From contig NZ_JBGJZM010000003.1 in assembly GCF_042610425.1 (NCBI RefSeq), positions 170,562 to 234,561 on the forward strand: DNA of 64,000 nt. The letters are read 5' to 3'. The DNA comes from Ectobacillus sp042610425 (GTDB lineage Bacteria > Bacillota > Bacilli > Bacillales > Bacillaceae_G). Under the pieces are notes generated by a model, which saw only the letters and a list, made by a program, of their open reading frames with translations, was not told the origin of the DNA and ran no database searches. A program made the translations under genes and the position numbers. The first letter of the stretch is position 1. Each line of letters starts with the position of its first letter. This document shows positions 9,572-17,879 of this stretch, in pieces.

Positions 9572-10069
9572 GTGATAACACTCCGTTCCTTAAATGAAAC
9601 AAGTAACGATGAGTTTACAGCTATGCTAGGTGGTATATTTGAACATTCATCGTGGATTGCAGCCAAGGCAGCCATATCAAAACCCTTTACTTCGTTAGAG
9701 GAGTTGCATGCAGCGATGGTTGCCATTGTTAAGCATGCGACAAATGAGGAGAAGCTTTTGCTTATTCAAAAGCATCCAAATCTAGGGGAAAGGGTGGCAA
9801 TGAGCAAGGATTCGAATGTAGAACAACAGGGAGCAGGGCTAAAGGAACTCACAGTAGAGGAATATAATCGTTTTCTTGCGCTTAACGAGAGGTACATGAA
9901 GAAGTTTGGCTTTCCCTTTATCCTAGCAGTCAAAGGGAAAGATAAACAGGATATTTATAAGGCGATGGAAACAAGAGTGAACCATTCACAACTAGTTGAG
10001 TTTGAGACGGCACTGTCGGAAATCTATAAAATTGCTTTCTTTCGTTTACAGGAAAAAATAATCTATTAG
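9572..10069 (+). CDS. uraD: 2-oxo-4-hydroxy-4-carboxy-5-ureidoimidazoline (OHCU) decarboxylase
   Basis: Decarboxylates OHCU to (S)-allantoin, the last step of urate breakdown. The 165-residue protein carries family motifs HPNLGERVA (with the catalytic histidine) and KFGFPFILAVKG. In B. subtilis this domain is the N-terminal half of PucL, fused to urate oxidase. Here it is a separate gene that stops 13 bp before urate oxidase. It starts with GTG, preceded by AGAGGTGA. The operon order permease, uraD, uricase, HIU hydrolase is consistent with the pathway. Confidence 0.9.
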   Translation: MITLRSLNETSNDEFTAMLGGIFEHSSWIAAKAAISKPFTSLEELHAAMVAIVKHATNEEKLLLIQKHPNLGERVAMSKDSNVEQQGAGLKELTVEEYNRFLALNERYMKKFGFPFILAVKGKDKQDIYKAMETRVNHSQLVEFETALSEIYKIAFFRLQEKIIY

Positions 10070-10082
10070 GGGGGACATTGCG

Positions 10083-11066
10083 ATGAAAAATAAATCATCC
10101 GAACAAACACTTTGTTATGGGAAGGGAGATGTGTTCGCCTATCGAACGTATGTAAAACCGTTAATAGGTATACAGAACATACCAGAGTCCGATTTTTCGG
10201 GTAGGGGGAACATTCTATTTGGCTTAAATGTAAAGGTAGCGGTTTCCGGAAAACAATTCATTCCTTCGTTTACAGATGGAGATAATTCCATGGTTGTGGC
10301 AACAGATTCAATGAAGAATTTTATTCAAAGACACTTAGGCCGCTATGAGGGTTCTACGTCCGAGGGGTTTGTAGCATATGTAGCGGAGCAATTCTTAAAG
10401 ACGTATTCGCATATTGAAAGCATTTCCATGATTGCAGAGGATGTCCCATTTGAACCTGTGACAGAAGCTTCATCGAAACAGTTGAAAACGAGCAATCTCG
10501 TTTTTAAGAGATCTCGAAATGAACGGGTCCAATCCCAAATTGAAATGACGCGTTCGGAGGATGGTACCGAGATTTTGAAGCAGAGTAGTGCGATTCTTGA
10601 TTTGCAGTTAATTAAAGTAAGTGGGAATTCCTTTGTTGGCTTTATTCGTGATGAGTACACGACTTTACCTGAAGACGGAAATCGTCCGCTATTTATCTAT
10701 TTGAATATTCATTGGGTGTATGAAGAAACAGAAGATGCATTTGGTAATAATCCGTTCAACTATGTTGCGGCGGAACAAATTAAAGATATTGCTTCTTCGA
10801 CTTTTCATGAATTAGAAACACCTTCGATTCAAAATTTAATTTATGAGATTGGTAGCCGTATTCTAACGAGGTTCCCGCAATTATTAGAAGTAACATTTGA
10901 ATCACAAAATCATACATGGGAAACGGTTGTGGAAGAAATACCTGGATCCATTGGAAAAGTTTATACGGAACCGCGACCACCTTATGGGTTCCAAGTATTC
11001 ACTGTTACGAAAGAAAATATGAATTATGCAACGAATAGTGCTACGGAAGAGACGACACTTGGGTAA
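10083..11066 (+). CDS. uaZ: Urate oxidase (uricase)
   Basis: Cofactor-free oxidation of urate to 5-hydroxyisourate. The 327-residue protein has the two tandem T-fold units. Signature pieces are LCYGKGDVF with the catalytic lysine, VVATDSMKNF with the catalytic threonine, and a C-terminal QNHTWE. It corresponds to the C-terminal domain of B. subtilis PucL but is freestanding. AGGGGGG lies upstream of the ATG. The next gene, HIU hydrolase, starts 11 bp after the stop. Confidence 0.93.
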   Translation: MKNKSSEQTLCYGKGDVFAYRTYVKPLIGIQNIPESDFSGRGNILFGLNVKVAVSGKQFIPSFTDGDNSMVVATDSMKNFIQRHLGRYEGSTSEGFVAYVAEQFLKTYSHIESISMIAEDVPFEPVTEASSKQLKTSNLVFKRSRNERVQSQIEMTRSEDGTEILKQSSAILDLQLIKVSGNSFVGFIRDEYTTLPEDGNRPLFIYLNIHWVYEETEDAFGNNPFNYVAAEQIKDIASSTFHELETPSIQNLIYEIGSRILTRFPQLLEVTFESQNHTWETVVEEIPGSIGKVYTEPRPPYGFQVFTVTKENMNYATNSATEETTLG

Positions 11067-11077
11067 AAGGAGAGCTT

Positions 11078-11431
11078 ATGTCAGGACTAACAACTCATGT
11101 TTTAGATATAGCGAGCGGTCAGCCAGCTATTCATGTAAAAATTGAACTTTATATGTTACGACTTCAAAAGCGGGAATGGCTGAAAACAGTAGTGACAAAT
11201 GGAGACGGAAGACTTGATTTCCCTTTGCTTTTTTCAGAGGAAATGGCTGCATGCGAATACGAACTTGTTTTTTATATTGGTGATTATTTTAAAGGACTAG
11301 GGGTAAAGCTACTGGAACCACCTTTTCTAGATAAAGTTCCCGTTCGATTTGGCATTTCGGACCTTGCGTTTCATTATCATGTCCCGTTGTTGATCTCACC
11401 TTATGGGTATCAGGTTTATAGGGGAAGTTAA
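11078..11431 (+). CDS. pucM: 5-hydroxyisourate hydrolase
   Basis: Transthyretin-related protein of 117 residues that hydrolyses 5-hydroxyisourate to OHCU. The diagnostic parts are the N-terminal THVLDIASGQPA (catalytic His), the HYHVPLLISPYGY segment and the C-terminal tetrapeptide YRGS. It is the last gene of the plus-strand urate operon, directly before a strong terminator. AAAGGAGAG lies before the ATG. Confidence 0.95.
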   Translation: MSGLTTHVLDIASGQPAIHVKIELYMLRLQKREWLKTVVTNGDGRLDFPLLFSEEMAACEYELVFYIGDYFKGLGVKLLEPPFLDKVPVRFGISDLAFHYHVPLLISPYGYQVYRGS

Positions 11432-11462
11432 GAAAATCTATAATCATTTGCTAGTGAAGTAA

Positions 11463-11504
11463 AAAAACCACCTCAACTCCAAATTGGAAGCTGAGGTGGT
11501 TTCA
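11463..11504. terminator. Bidirectional intrinsic terminator
   Basis: The stem AAACCACCTCA / TGAGGTGGTTT is flanked by A-rich and T-rich sequence. It serves pucM on the plus strand and the DoxX gene on the minus strand. Confidence 0.85.
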
Positions 11505-11526
11505 TTTATATCTATATGCTATTTTG

Positions 11527-12045
11527 TTACGCTACCCTTTTAGAACCATCTGAATCCGGTGAACTTGGGGATTTAGAGAATAGATGAATGTTATATTTTG
11601 CAAGTAAGCCATCAACGCCCCATTTTCCAGCATTCGCACCAGCTAATAAGATAAACATAGAAAGAAGCACTAACTGTGGATTTGTACTCGTTGTACCACT
11701 AAACATATAGGCAAAGTTCATAACCATTCCAAAGAATACAGCGGTTCTTGGTAAGAAACCAATAATAAGGCCTAATCCTACTAATAATTCTCCCCAAGGT
11801 ACTAAGAAGTTAAATAATCCAACGTTAGGTATAGCAAAATGGGTAAGGAAGCTTGCCCACCAAGCTTGTACAGCAGGATGCGCACCAGTAGCATTCTTAA
11901 TAGCTCCCTTTAAGAAAGCGTTTGCGTCAAATCCACCGGTTAGCTTTTCATATCCTGATGTAATAAATTCGTATCCTACATATAAACGAAATACCAATAC
12001 TAAAATAGCTGCATACTTATTGTTGCGAAGAAATTGAAGAACCAT
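11527..12045 (-). CDS. DoxX family membrane protein, copy 1
   Basis: Integral membrane protein of 172 residues with about four hydrophobic segments; DoxX family by LRLYVGYE-like and PWGELLVGLGLIIGFL motifs. The biochemical role is not settled in this family; members are linked to quinone or redox-related membrane complexes. Its nearest relative in the window is the 175-residue copy at 14538-15065, which is nearly colinear from MVxQFLRNNKY to the shared C-terminal SDGxKRVA. The ribosome site is GGGGGT, 7 bases before the ATG. Confidence 0.85.
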   Translation of the reverse strand: MVLQFLRNNKYAAILVLVFRLYVGYEFITSGYEKLTGGFDANAFLKGAIKNATGAHPAVQAWWASFLTHFAIPNVGLFNFLVPWGELLVGLGLIIGFLPRTAVFFGMVMNFAYMFSGTTSTNPQLVLLSMFILLAGANAGKWGVDGLLAKYNIHLFSKSPSSPDSDGSKRVA

Positions 12046-12291
12046 AAGAGTACCCCCTGTAATAAGTTTAGTAAGGAATTTTTATATATTTCCTTCCTGT
12101 TAGTATGATACTATACATTTTTACGAGAAAGAGGTTCTAAATGTGACGATTTTATTGGTTTAGTTTGACAATAATTTGAACGGTAGAATTCACAAAATGC
12201 CCAGATAGATTCTTACTTGGCATTTGATTCTGCCAAGGACATATTACATGTTGTTTTGTGATTAGGAAACATAAACACCTTCCAGTTAACA

Positions 12292-12313
12292 AATACTGTT
12301 TATAAACAGTATT
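12292..12313. promoter_or_regulatory. 22-bp perfect palindrome, candidate operator
   Basis: Each 11-base arm is AATACTGTTTA and its exact complement, with no spacer. It ends about 6 bases before the TAGGAGG ribosome site of the amino-acid permease. This is a plausible repressor site or mRNA hairpin that hides the ribosome site. Confidence 0.5.
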
Positions 12314-12331
12314 CATCTAGGAGGAATCAAC

Positions 12332-13738
12332 TTGAGCAAAGGACTTTCCGTGTGGACGATGGCGATGATGGCGTTTGGTACGGTGATTGGTGGTTCGTTT
12401 TTTCTAGGAGTTTCGTTAGCTGTGCGAGAAGCAGGCCCTGCTGTAATCATTTCCTTTATCATTGGCGGTGCATTGGTTTATATGATTCTTTATTCACTTT
12501 CCGAACTGACTGTAGCAGATCCACAAACAGGATCCTTCCGGGCGTATGCAGAGCATGCTTTTGGCAGAGGTACAGGGTTTGTTGTTGGTTGGGTATATTG
12601 GACAGGGCTCGTTCTTGCAATGTCGAGTGAAGCGACGGCGGTCTCGATTTTTATAAAAGGATGGTTTCCTTCTCTTTCCCTGACTTTGATTGGTGCCGTC
12701 ATAATCATCGGGGTAACTCTTCTGAATCTTATTGGAACGGAGCGTCTAGGTAAGTTAGAAAGTGCACTTGCTGCGATAAAGGTGTTTGCTATTGTGGGCT
12801 TCATTATTCTTGGCGTAGCATTAATTGCGGGCTGGAATCGAACAAGCATAGGTGCAGGCACTACTCTGAATGAGCCGCTGCTTCCAAATGGTATAAGTGG
12901 TATTGCCGGAAGTATGCTAATTGTAATGTTTATCTATGCAGGGTTTGAAGTGATTGGGCTTGCTGCATCTGAGGCAAGCAATCCGAAGGTTACCGTACCG
13001 CGGGCGATTCGTTTTACGGTATTTGGTTTAATCGGGCTGTATCTTGCATCTATTATGGTTTTGTTGCCCCTCGTTCAGGCAAGAAATCTAACAGGGGATG
13101 CAAGTCCATTTGTGGTAGCACTTACGAGCCATGGGTTCGGCTGGGCAGGGAATGTCATTACGATTGTGCTAGTGACTGCTATTTTGTCTACGATGATTGC
13201 TTCGACATTTGGACTGGCTAGAATGCTGCGTTCACTAGCGGCAGAAGGACATGCTCCTTCATGGTTAGAGGGAAGGGGAAATATACCATACAAGGGAATT
13301 CTCGTTTCAGGTGCAGCGATGCTTGCAGGACTTGGGCTCGGGCTACTACTTCCAAAACAGGTATATTTGTTTTTAGTGAGCGCAGGAGGGTTTTCGCTTT
13401 TATTTACATATATTGTGATCATTGCTTCCCACTTGAAGCTTCGAAAGAATAGACAGTGTACGGGAGAAACTATGTGCCAGGTACCAGGTTATCCTTTTGC
13501 CTCTTGGTTTACACTAATCAGTTTGGTTGCTATTGTAGCAAGTATGCCGCTAGTACCTGGGCAAGGAACAGGGCTAGTAGCGGGCCTAGCATTACTTGTT
13601 TTTTATACTACTGTATATGGAATCATGAAAGTCACAGCAGTAGAAAAAAGAAAACAACCATTTCGATTAGAGTCACTAAATATGGAGGCATCCGAAGAGA
13701 TTTTACCAGAAATAAACGAAGAAAAGTATGAGAAGTAG
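12332..13738 (+). CDS. APC-family amino acid permease
   Basis: Secondary transporter of 468 residues with about 12 transmembrane segments. The APC signature near the start is MMAFGTVIGGSFFLG, the conserved first-helix glycine motif. SEATAVS and ARMLRSLAAEGHAPSWL are typical of the family. The substrate cannot be read from sequence. It starts with TTG preceded by TAGGAGGA. It lies alone between the two DoxX genes with a HAD phosphatase downstream, and the palindrome upstream suggests regulation. Confidence 0.85.
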   Translation: MSKGLSVWTMAMMAFGTVIGGSFFLGVSLAVREAGPAVIISFIIGGALVYMILYSLSELTVADPQTGSFRAYAEHAFGRGTGFVVGWVYWTGLVLAMSSEATAVSIFIKGWFPSLSLTLIGAVIIIGVTLLNLIGTERLGKLESALAAIKVFAIVGFIILGVALIAGWNRTSIGAGTTLNEPLLPNGISGIAGSMLIVMFIYAGFEVIGLAASEASNPKVTVPRAIRFTVFGLIGLYLASIMVLLPLVQARNLTGDASPFVVALTSHGFGWAGNVITIVLVTAILSTMIASTFGLARMLRSLAAEGHAPSWLEGRGNIPYKGILVSGAAMLAGLGLGLLLPKQVYLFLVSAGGFSLLFTYIVIIASHLKLRKNRQCTGETMCQVPGYPFASWFTLISLVAIVASMPLVPGQGTGLVAGLALLVFYTTVYGIMKVTAVEKRKQPFRLESLNMEASEEILPEINEEKYEK

Positions 13739-13821
13739 TCATCTATTCTTTTTGTTTCGAAACCCAAATGAATTTGTTAGTATAGTAAGAAAACATGATG
13801 GGTATGGAAAGAGGAAGAAAA

Positions 13822-14469
13822 ATGAATCATTTTGATGTTATACTCTTGGATTTAGATGGCACTATTTCGGATCCGAAAGTTGGAATTGTTACTTCTATTC
13901 AATATGCGTTACATAAGATGGGAATTACAGAGGGGGACACTAAAAAGCTAGAACTATTCATTGGCCCTCCTTTAAAGGAGTCATTTACTGAATTCTATGG
14001 ATTTTCCGATGAGAAATGTAAGGAAGCAATAAGGTACTACAGGGAATATTTTACGAAGCAAGGTATGTTTGAAAATGAATTGTATCCAGGATTTCGAGAA
14101 TTAGTAGAGGACATAAAGCAACAGGGGAAGAAAGTATTTGTAGCAACATCTAAGCCTACAGAGTTTGCGACCAGTATTCTTAAATATTTTCAAATGGATT
14201 CATTGTTTGATGATGTGATTGGAAGTAATTTAGATGGGACTCGTACTTCGAAGGCTGAAGTGATTGCACATATTATTCAAAAGTATCATTTGGACCCTGA
14301 ATCTATTGTGATGATTGGAGATCGCAAATACGATATAGTAGGAGCAAACGAGAACCATATATCCTCGGTGGCGGTAACGTATGGGTTTGGTACGTTAGAA
14401 GAATTAACAGAAGCTACTCCATCATATATTGCAACCAGTGTTGCTGAATTACATATGCTTTTAGCATAA
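13822..14469 (+). CDS. HAD-superfamily phosphatase (Gph/PpaX-like)
   Basis: Cytoplasmic HAD hydrolase of 215 residues with all motifs: motif I DLDGTIS, motif II ATSKP and motif III MIGDRKYDIVGA. The cap and length match phosphoglycolate phosphatase or 5'-nucleotidase-like members; the real substrate is unknown. The start at 13822 (MNHFDVIL) follows AAAGAGGAAG; the open frame begins at 13795. A terminator follows immediately. Confidence 0.82.
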   Translation: MNHFDVILLDLDGTISDPKVGIVTSIQYALHKMGITEGDTKKLELFIGPPLKESFTEFYGFSDEKCKEAIRYYREYFTKQGMFENELYPGFRELVEDIKQQGKKVFVATSKPTEFATSILKYFQMDSLFDDVIGSNLDGTRTSKAEVIAHIIQKYHLDPESIVMIGDRKYDIVGANENHISSVAVTYGFGTLEELTEATPSYIATSVAELHMLLA

Positions 14470-14471
14470 AT

Positions 14472-14513
14472 ATAAGAAAACACCTCCACTTTGGAAGTGG
14501 AGGTGCTTTCTTA
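14472..14513. terminator. Bidirectional intrinsic terminator
   Basis: A long stem (AAAACACCTCCACTT paired with AAGTGGAGGTGCTTT) has a TGG loop and is flanked by ATAAG/CTTAT. It separates the convergent HAD gene and DoxX copy 2. Confidence 0.85.
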
Positions 14514-14537
14514 TATTTATATTCATTAGATTGTTTG

Positions 14538-15065
14538 TTAAGCTACTCTTTTTGTACCATCGGAATGTGGAGTATTTGGTGCGCTTGGGAATTTAGGGAA
14601 TATATGAATATTATAATGGTTGAGTAAGCCATCAACGCCCCATTTTCCAGCATTTGCACCAGCTAATAAGATAAACATAGAAAGGATTACTAATTGCGGG
14701 TTTGTACTAACTGTGCCACTAAACAGATAAGCAAAGTTCATGACCATAGCAAAGAATACAGCAGTTTTTGGTAAGAAACCGATAATAAGTCCTAATCCTA
14801 CTAATAATTCACCCCATGGTATTAAGAAATTAAATAATCCAACATTCGGTAGTGCAAAATGTGTGAGGAAGCTTGCCCACCAAGCCTGTACGGCAGGATG
14901 TGCGCCAGTAGCTTTCGCGATGCCGCCTTTTAAGAAACCGCTTGCATCAAAACCCCCAGTTAATTTTTCGTATCCAGATGTAATCCATTCGTATCCTACA
15001 TATAAACGTAATACCAATATTAAAATAGCTGAATACTTATTGTTACGAAGGAATTGAACGACCAT
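14538..15065 (-). CDS. DoxX family membrane protein, copy 2
   Basis: Second DoxX paralogue, 175 residues, strongly similar to 11527-12045 through the membrane core (WWASFLTHFA, GKWGVDGLL) and differing mainly in the C-terminal tail, which carries an extra APNTPH insertion. The start at 15065 (MVVQFLRNNKYS) is chosen because GAGGTG lies 7 bases upstream and it aligns with copy 1; the open frame runs to 15173 without another ribosome site. Function is unknown beyond the family. Confidence 0.85.
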   Translation of the reverse strand: MVVQFLRNNKYSAILILVLRLYVGYEWITSGYEKLTGGFDASGFLKGGIAKATGAHPAVQAWWASFLTHFALPNVGLFNFLIPWGELLVGLGLIIGFLPKTAVFFAMVMNFAYLFSGTVSTNPQLVILSMFILLAGANAGKWGVDGLLNHYNIHIFPKFPSAPNTPHSDGTKRVA

Positions 15066-15426
15066 TTTCATACACCTCTTTTTTGAGATAGTGAAGAAGT
15101 TATGCTCTATCACTTCTTCCCTTTTAGTATATTCTAAAAAATAATGGTAGGATGTCCCATCTGTTACAATCATGTTGACAAAATGTTACAAATTATTGAA
15201 AAGCATTCTCAAAAGCAGATAGGCTGATTCATTTGTTCCGTTCACGGAAAAGTAAGAAACGTTCATTATGTAATAGAGTAGGAGATGGTACAGTTTAATT
15301 AAATAGTAGTAGATTCAAATAGGATGTTCAGACCAAGGTTCTTTACATAATCCGAATTATAAGAACGGAAAATAGATGGATACGTCCTTGTTCGACAAAC
15401 TTAAATGAATGAAAAGGAGAGTTGAT
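15066..15426. other. Intergenic region without a gene
   Basis: About 360 bp between DoxX copy 2 and the flavodoxin. The only ordered element I see is the inverted repeat TTCCGT-TC-ACGGAA at 15236-15249, a possible operator. No convincing open frame. Confidence 0.4.
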
Positions 15427-15960
15427 ATGAAAACACTGATTCTATATGGATCTAAGCACGGCTGTACAGAACGGTGCAGTCTAAGCCTAGGTGAAAAGGT
15501 ACATGGGGAAGTAACGATTGTAAATTATAATAACGAAACTGTACTTGATTTAACACCTTTTAAAACGATTATTATAGGAGGATCGGTATATGGGGGGACG
15601 ATTCAACAAGAGATAAGTAGTTTTTGCCGAGAGAATCTCGCTGTGTTACTTACGAAACGAGTAGGACTCTTTCTTTGCTCTATGATGAAAGAGGAAAAAG
15701 CGCAGATTCAGCTTCAGGTAGCCTTTCCTTCCGTACTTGTAGCACACGCAGTAGCTGTAGAACAGTTTGGAGGAGAGATTCGGTGGAATAGTCTGAACTT
15801 AATGGAAAAGCTTATGGTGAAGATTGTTGCGAAAACAGAAATGAATCTTTCAAATGAAGAAATAGGAAACGATGTATCGACCGTTTCTGAGGATAAAATT
15901 ATTTTATTTGCCGAGCGTATAAATGAAGACGGGGATTCTTCTTTACTTTCCCCTCAATAG
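15427..15960 (+). CDS. Flavodoxin domain protein (HemG-like)
   Basis: FMN-binding flavodoxin-fold protein of 177 residues. The phosphate loop is LYGSKHGCTERC and the next conserved stretch is IIIGGSVYGGTIQ. The family includes menaquinone-dependent protoporphyrinogen oxidase HemG, but heme genes are not nearby, so only the fold is safe. The start at 15427 follows AAGGAGAG at a spacing of 7; the open frame begins at 15409. It could serve as an electron donor, but no partner is visible next to it. Confidence 0.75.
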   Translation: MKTLILYGSKHGCTERCSLSLGEKVHGEVTIVNYNNETVLDLTPFKTIIIGGSVYGGTIQQEISSFCRENLAVLLTKRVGLFLCSMMKEEKAQIQLQVAFPSVLVAHAVAVEQFGGEIRWNSLNLMEKLMVKIVAKTEMNLSNEEIGNDVSTVSEDKIILFAERINEDGDSSLLSPQ

Positions 15961-15995
15961 CTCCGATATAATAGTAGTTATTGAGGGGAGCTTTC
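15950..15995. terminator. Hairpin between convergent genes
   Basis: Stem CCCCTCAATA / TATTGAGGGG overlaps the flavodoxin stop codon. It has no strong T run, so it is a weaker terminator candidate. Confidence 0.4.
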
Positions 15996-15998
15996 CCT

Positions 15999-17597
15999 TT
16001 ACAGATCTTCTAAACGGGAAAGTTCACACGTAGGGCGTAGCCCGTCATTAGTTGTGGGAGTTTCAAAACTCTCATCTTGCATTAGCTGAACAAATAAGCC
16101 TGCATAATACGGATCCCACTGTGTTCCTTTTCCAGAATGAATAATGCTTAGCGCCTTATCGCAAGGCATTCCTTTACGGTAGGGACGATTGGATGTCATA
16201 GCATCATATGCATCGGCAACGGCCATTATTCTGCCAAATAGCGGTATATTATCTCCGCTCAGTCCTTCTGGATAGCCCTTCCCATCGTATCGTTCGTGAT
16301 GATATTTTACACCTGGGAGGAGTGGTTTCAACTCAATTGGTAGATTAATTTGTTCTAATATGTGTGCGCCAATCACAGGATGCTGTTTAATTTGTTCGAA
16401 CTCCTCGTCTGTAAGTTTTCCTTCCTTAAGTAACACTTCATCCTTAATTCCAATTTTCCCAATATCGTGAAGCATGGCGGATTTTCGCAGTAACTCAATT
16501 TGTAATGGATTTAAACGGGCTGCTTTCGCTAGTTTCACTGTATATTCAGCTACTCGAATCGAATGTCCAGCTGTATAGGGGTCACGTGCATCTAATGTGG
16601 CCGCAAATACGGTGAAGAAGCTTTCGATAAGCATATGTTTTTGATTATCTCGTTTCTGGATGCCTTGTATCATATTATTAAAGCCTGAAATAACATATGC
16701 AAATTCATCCGAATAGGTATTATCGATAGGCTGTAACTTCCCTCTTCTAACTTGTAAAATGTTTTGTTCTAATACATATATAGGTTTTTTTATATTTTCA
16801 TATAATAGAATACTGCAAAGAGCAGACAAGGCTACGATTACAATAAGAATAATTATTGACCAACTCCAATACCCATCGAGGTTATCGGAAGTTTGCTGAT
16901 TTAATTGCACAGTAGAGGCAAGCGTAAATAATAAGACCGGGAAAACGGCAATAAATGCAGAACTCAGTAAAAGCTTCTTTCGAATGCTTATGAATTCATG
17001 GTTATTAATTTCGAAATATTCATTATATAAATTTTTCGCTAGATGGTTAAGATGCTTGATTAGTGAATGAAGAATATGTTCTGTTAAAAAAAACTCAATT
17101 AAAGCATGGAGTGTAGCAACCAAAACAGCGCCTATACATGCTAACCCAATGTAATAATAGGGTAGGTGTAATTGACCAGTATACACAAAATAAAAGGCTA
17201 AAATAGATGCTGGAACGGATAGCCCAAACAAATGTGGAAGCAAAATGCGTCGTACGGTTAATGTTGGTAGCCGATGAGCAGTTGTAAAGGCCTTTTTGAG
17301 TATGTCTAGTGAAGGATTAGGACTTAGGAGAGCAATTTTAATCGGATTTATATGATGTTTATAGACAATATATTCGAGACTATACATCGATAACATGGAA
17401 ACAAGCATAATGAACACCAAAATGTAACTTTCATTTTGTGTGAGATGAAGAGTATGAAAAATAAAGACACTGCCTACACCACCAACGGCGAGTAAAGTGC
17501 CTATGATGTAATTGAGTAGTAATTGTTTTTGTAATTTTTTAAAGAGTAACATAATCGTATGCCCCTGTCCCAAGATTATCCTTATAAAACGTAACAT
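15999..17597 (-). CDS. Membrane HD-GYP domain protein (probable cyclic di-GMP phosphodiesterase)
   Basis: Membrane protein of up to 532 residues. About six hydrophobic segments in the first 270 residues lead to a HAMP-like linker (ENIKKPIYVLEQNI) and a complete HD-GYP domain. The metal residues and signature are intact: LHDIGKIGI, the YHHERYDGKGYPEGL segment and ADAYDAMTSNRPYR. Family knowledge predicts cyclic di-GMP hydrolysis to GMP; activity is inferred. The start is uncertain: ATG at 17597 with AAGGA about 10 bases upstream, or ATG at 17552 (MLLFKKLQKQ) behind CAGGGGC. Confidence 0.85.
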   Translation of the reverse strand: MLRFIRIILGQGHTIMLLFKKLQKQLLLNYIIGTLLAVGGVGSVFIFHTLHLTQNESYILVFIMLVSMLSMYSLEYIVYKHHINPIKIALLSPNPSLDILKKAFTTAHRLPTLTVRRILLPHLFGLSVPASILAFYFVYTGQLHLPYYYIGLACIGAVLVATLHALIEFFLTEHILHSLIKHLNHLAKNLYNEYFEINNHEFISIRKKLLLSSAFIAVFPVLLFTLASTVQLNQQTSDNLDGYWSWSIIILIVIVALSALCSILLYENIKKPIYVLEQNILQVRRGKLQPIDNTYSDEFAYVISGFNNMIQGIQKRDNQKHMLIESFFTVFAATLDARDPYTAGHSIRVAEYTVKLAKAARLNPLQIELLRKSAMLHDIGKIGIKDEVLLKEGKLTDEEFEQIKQHPVIGAHILEQINLPIELKPLLPGVKYHHERYDGKGYPEGLSGDNIPLFGRIMAVADAYDAMTSNRPYRKGMPCDKALSIIHSGKGTQWDPYYAGLFVQLMQDESFETPTTNDGLRPTCELSRLEDL

Positions 17598-17802
17598 AAA
17601 AGATAAATCCTTGTATATATGAACAAATAAAAATTCACTATTTCCTCATAACAATATGGAATCTAATACAGTATATTAAGCTTAATATTCAGAATGTTCT
17701 AAAATCAAGGTGAGATTATCTTACATAAACTGATACAACATACATGTTATGGAATAAAATGTACCTATTAAACAAGAAACCATAGTGGAAATGGAGGTAA
17801 AG

Positions 17803-17862
17803 ATGCCAATCTCGTTAACACAAGTAAGTGAAGTAAGTTCATTTATATGTGAAGTAATTTGA
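17803..17862 (+). CDS. Possible leader peptide upstream of the hydantoinase
   Basis: A 19-codon open frame (MPISLTQVSEVSSFICEVI) begins 5 bases after GGAGG. Its stop codon directly precedes the AGGAGG of the hydantoinase. Placement fits translational coupling or a leader peptide, but the frame is short and could be chance. Confidence 0.3.
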   Translation: MPISLTQVSEVSSFICEVI

Positions 17863-17879
17863 AGAGGAGGAAACTAATT

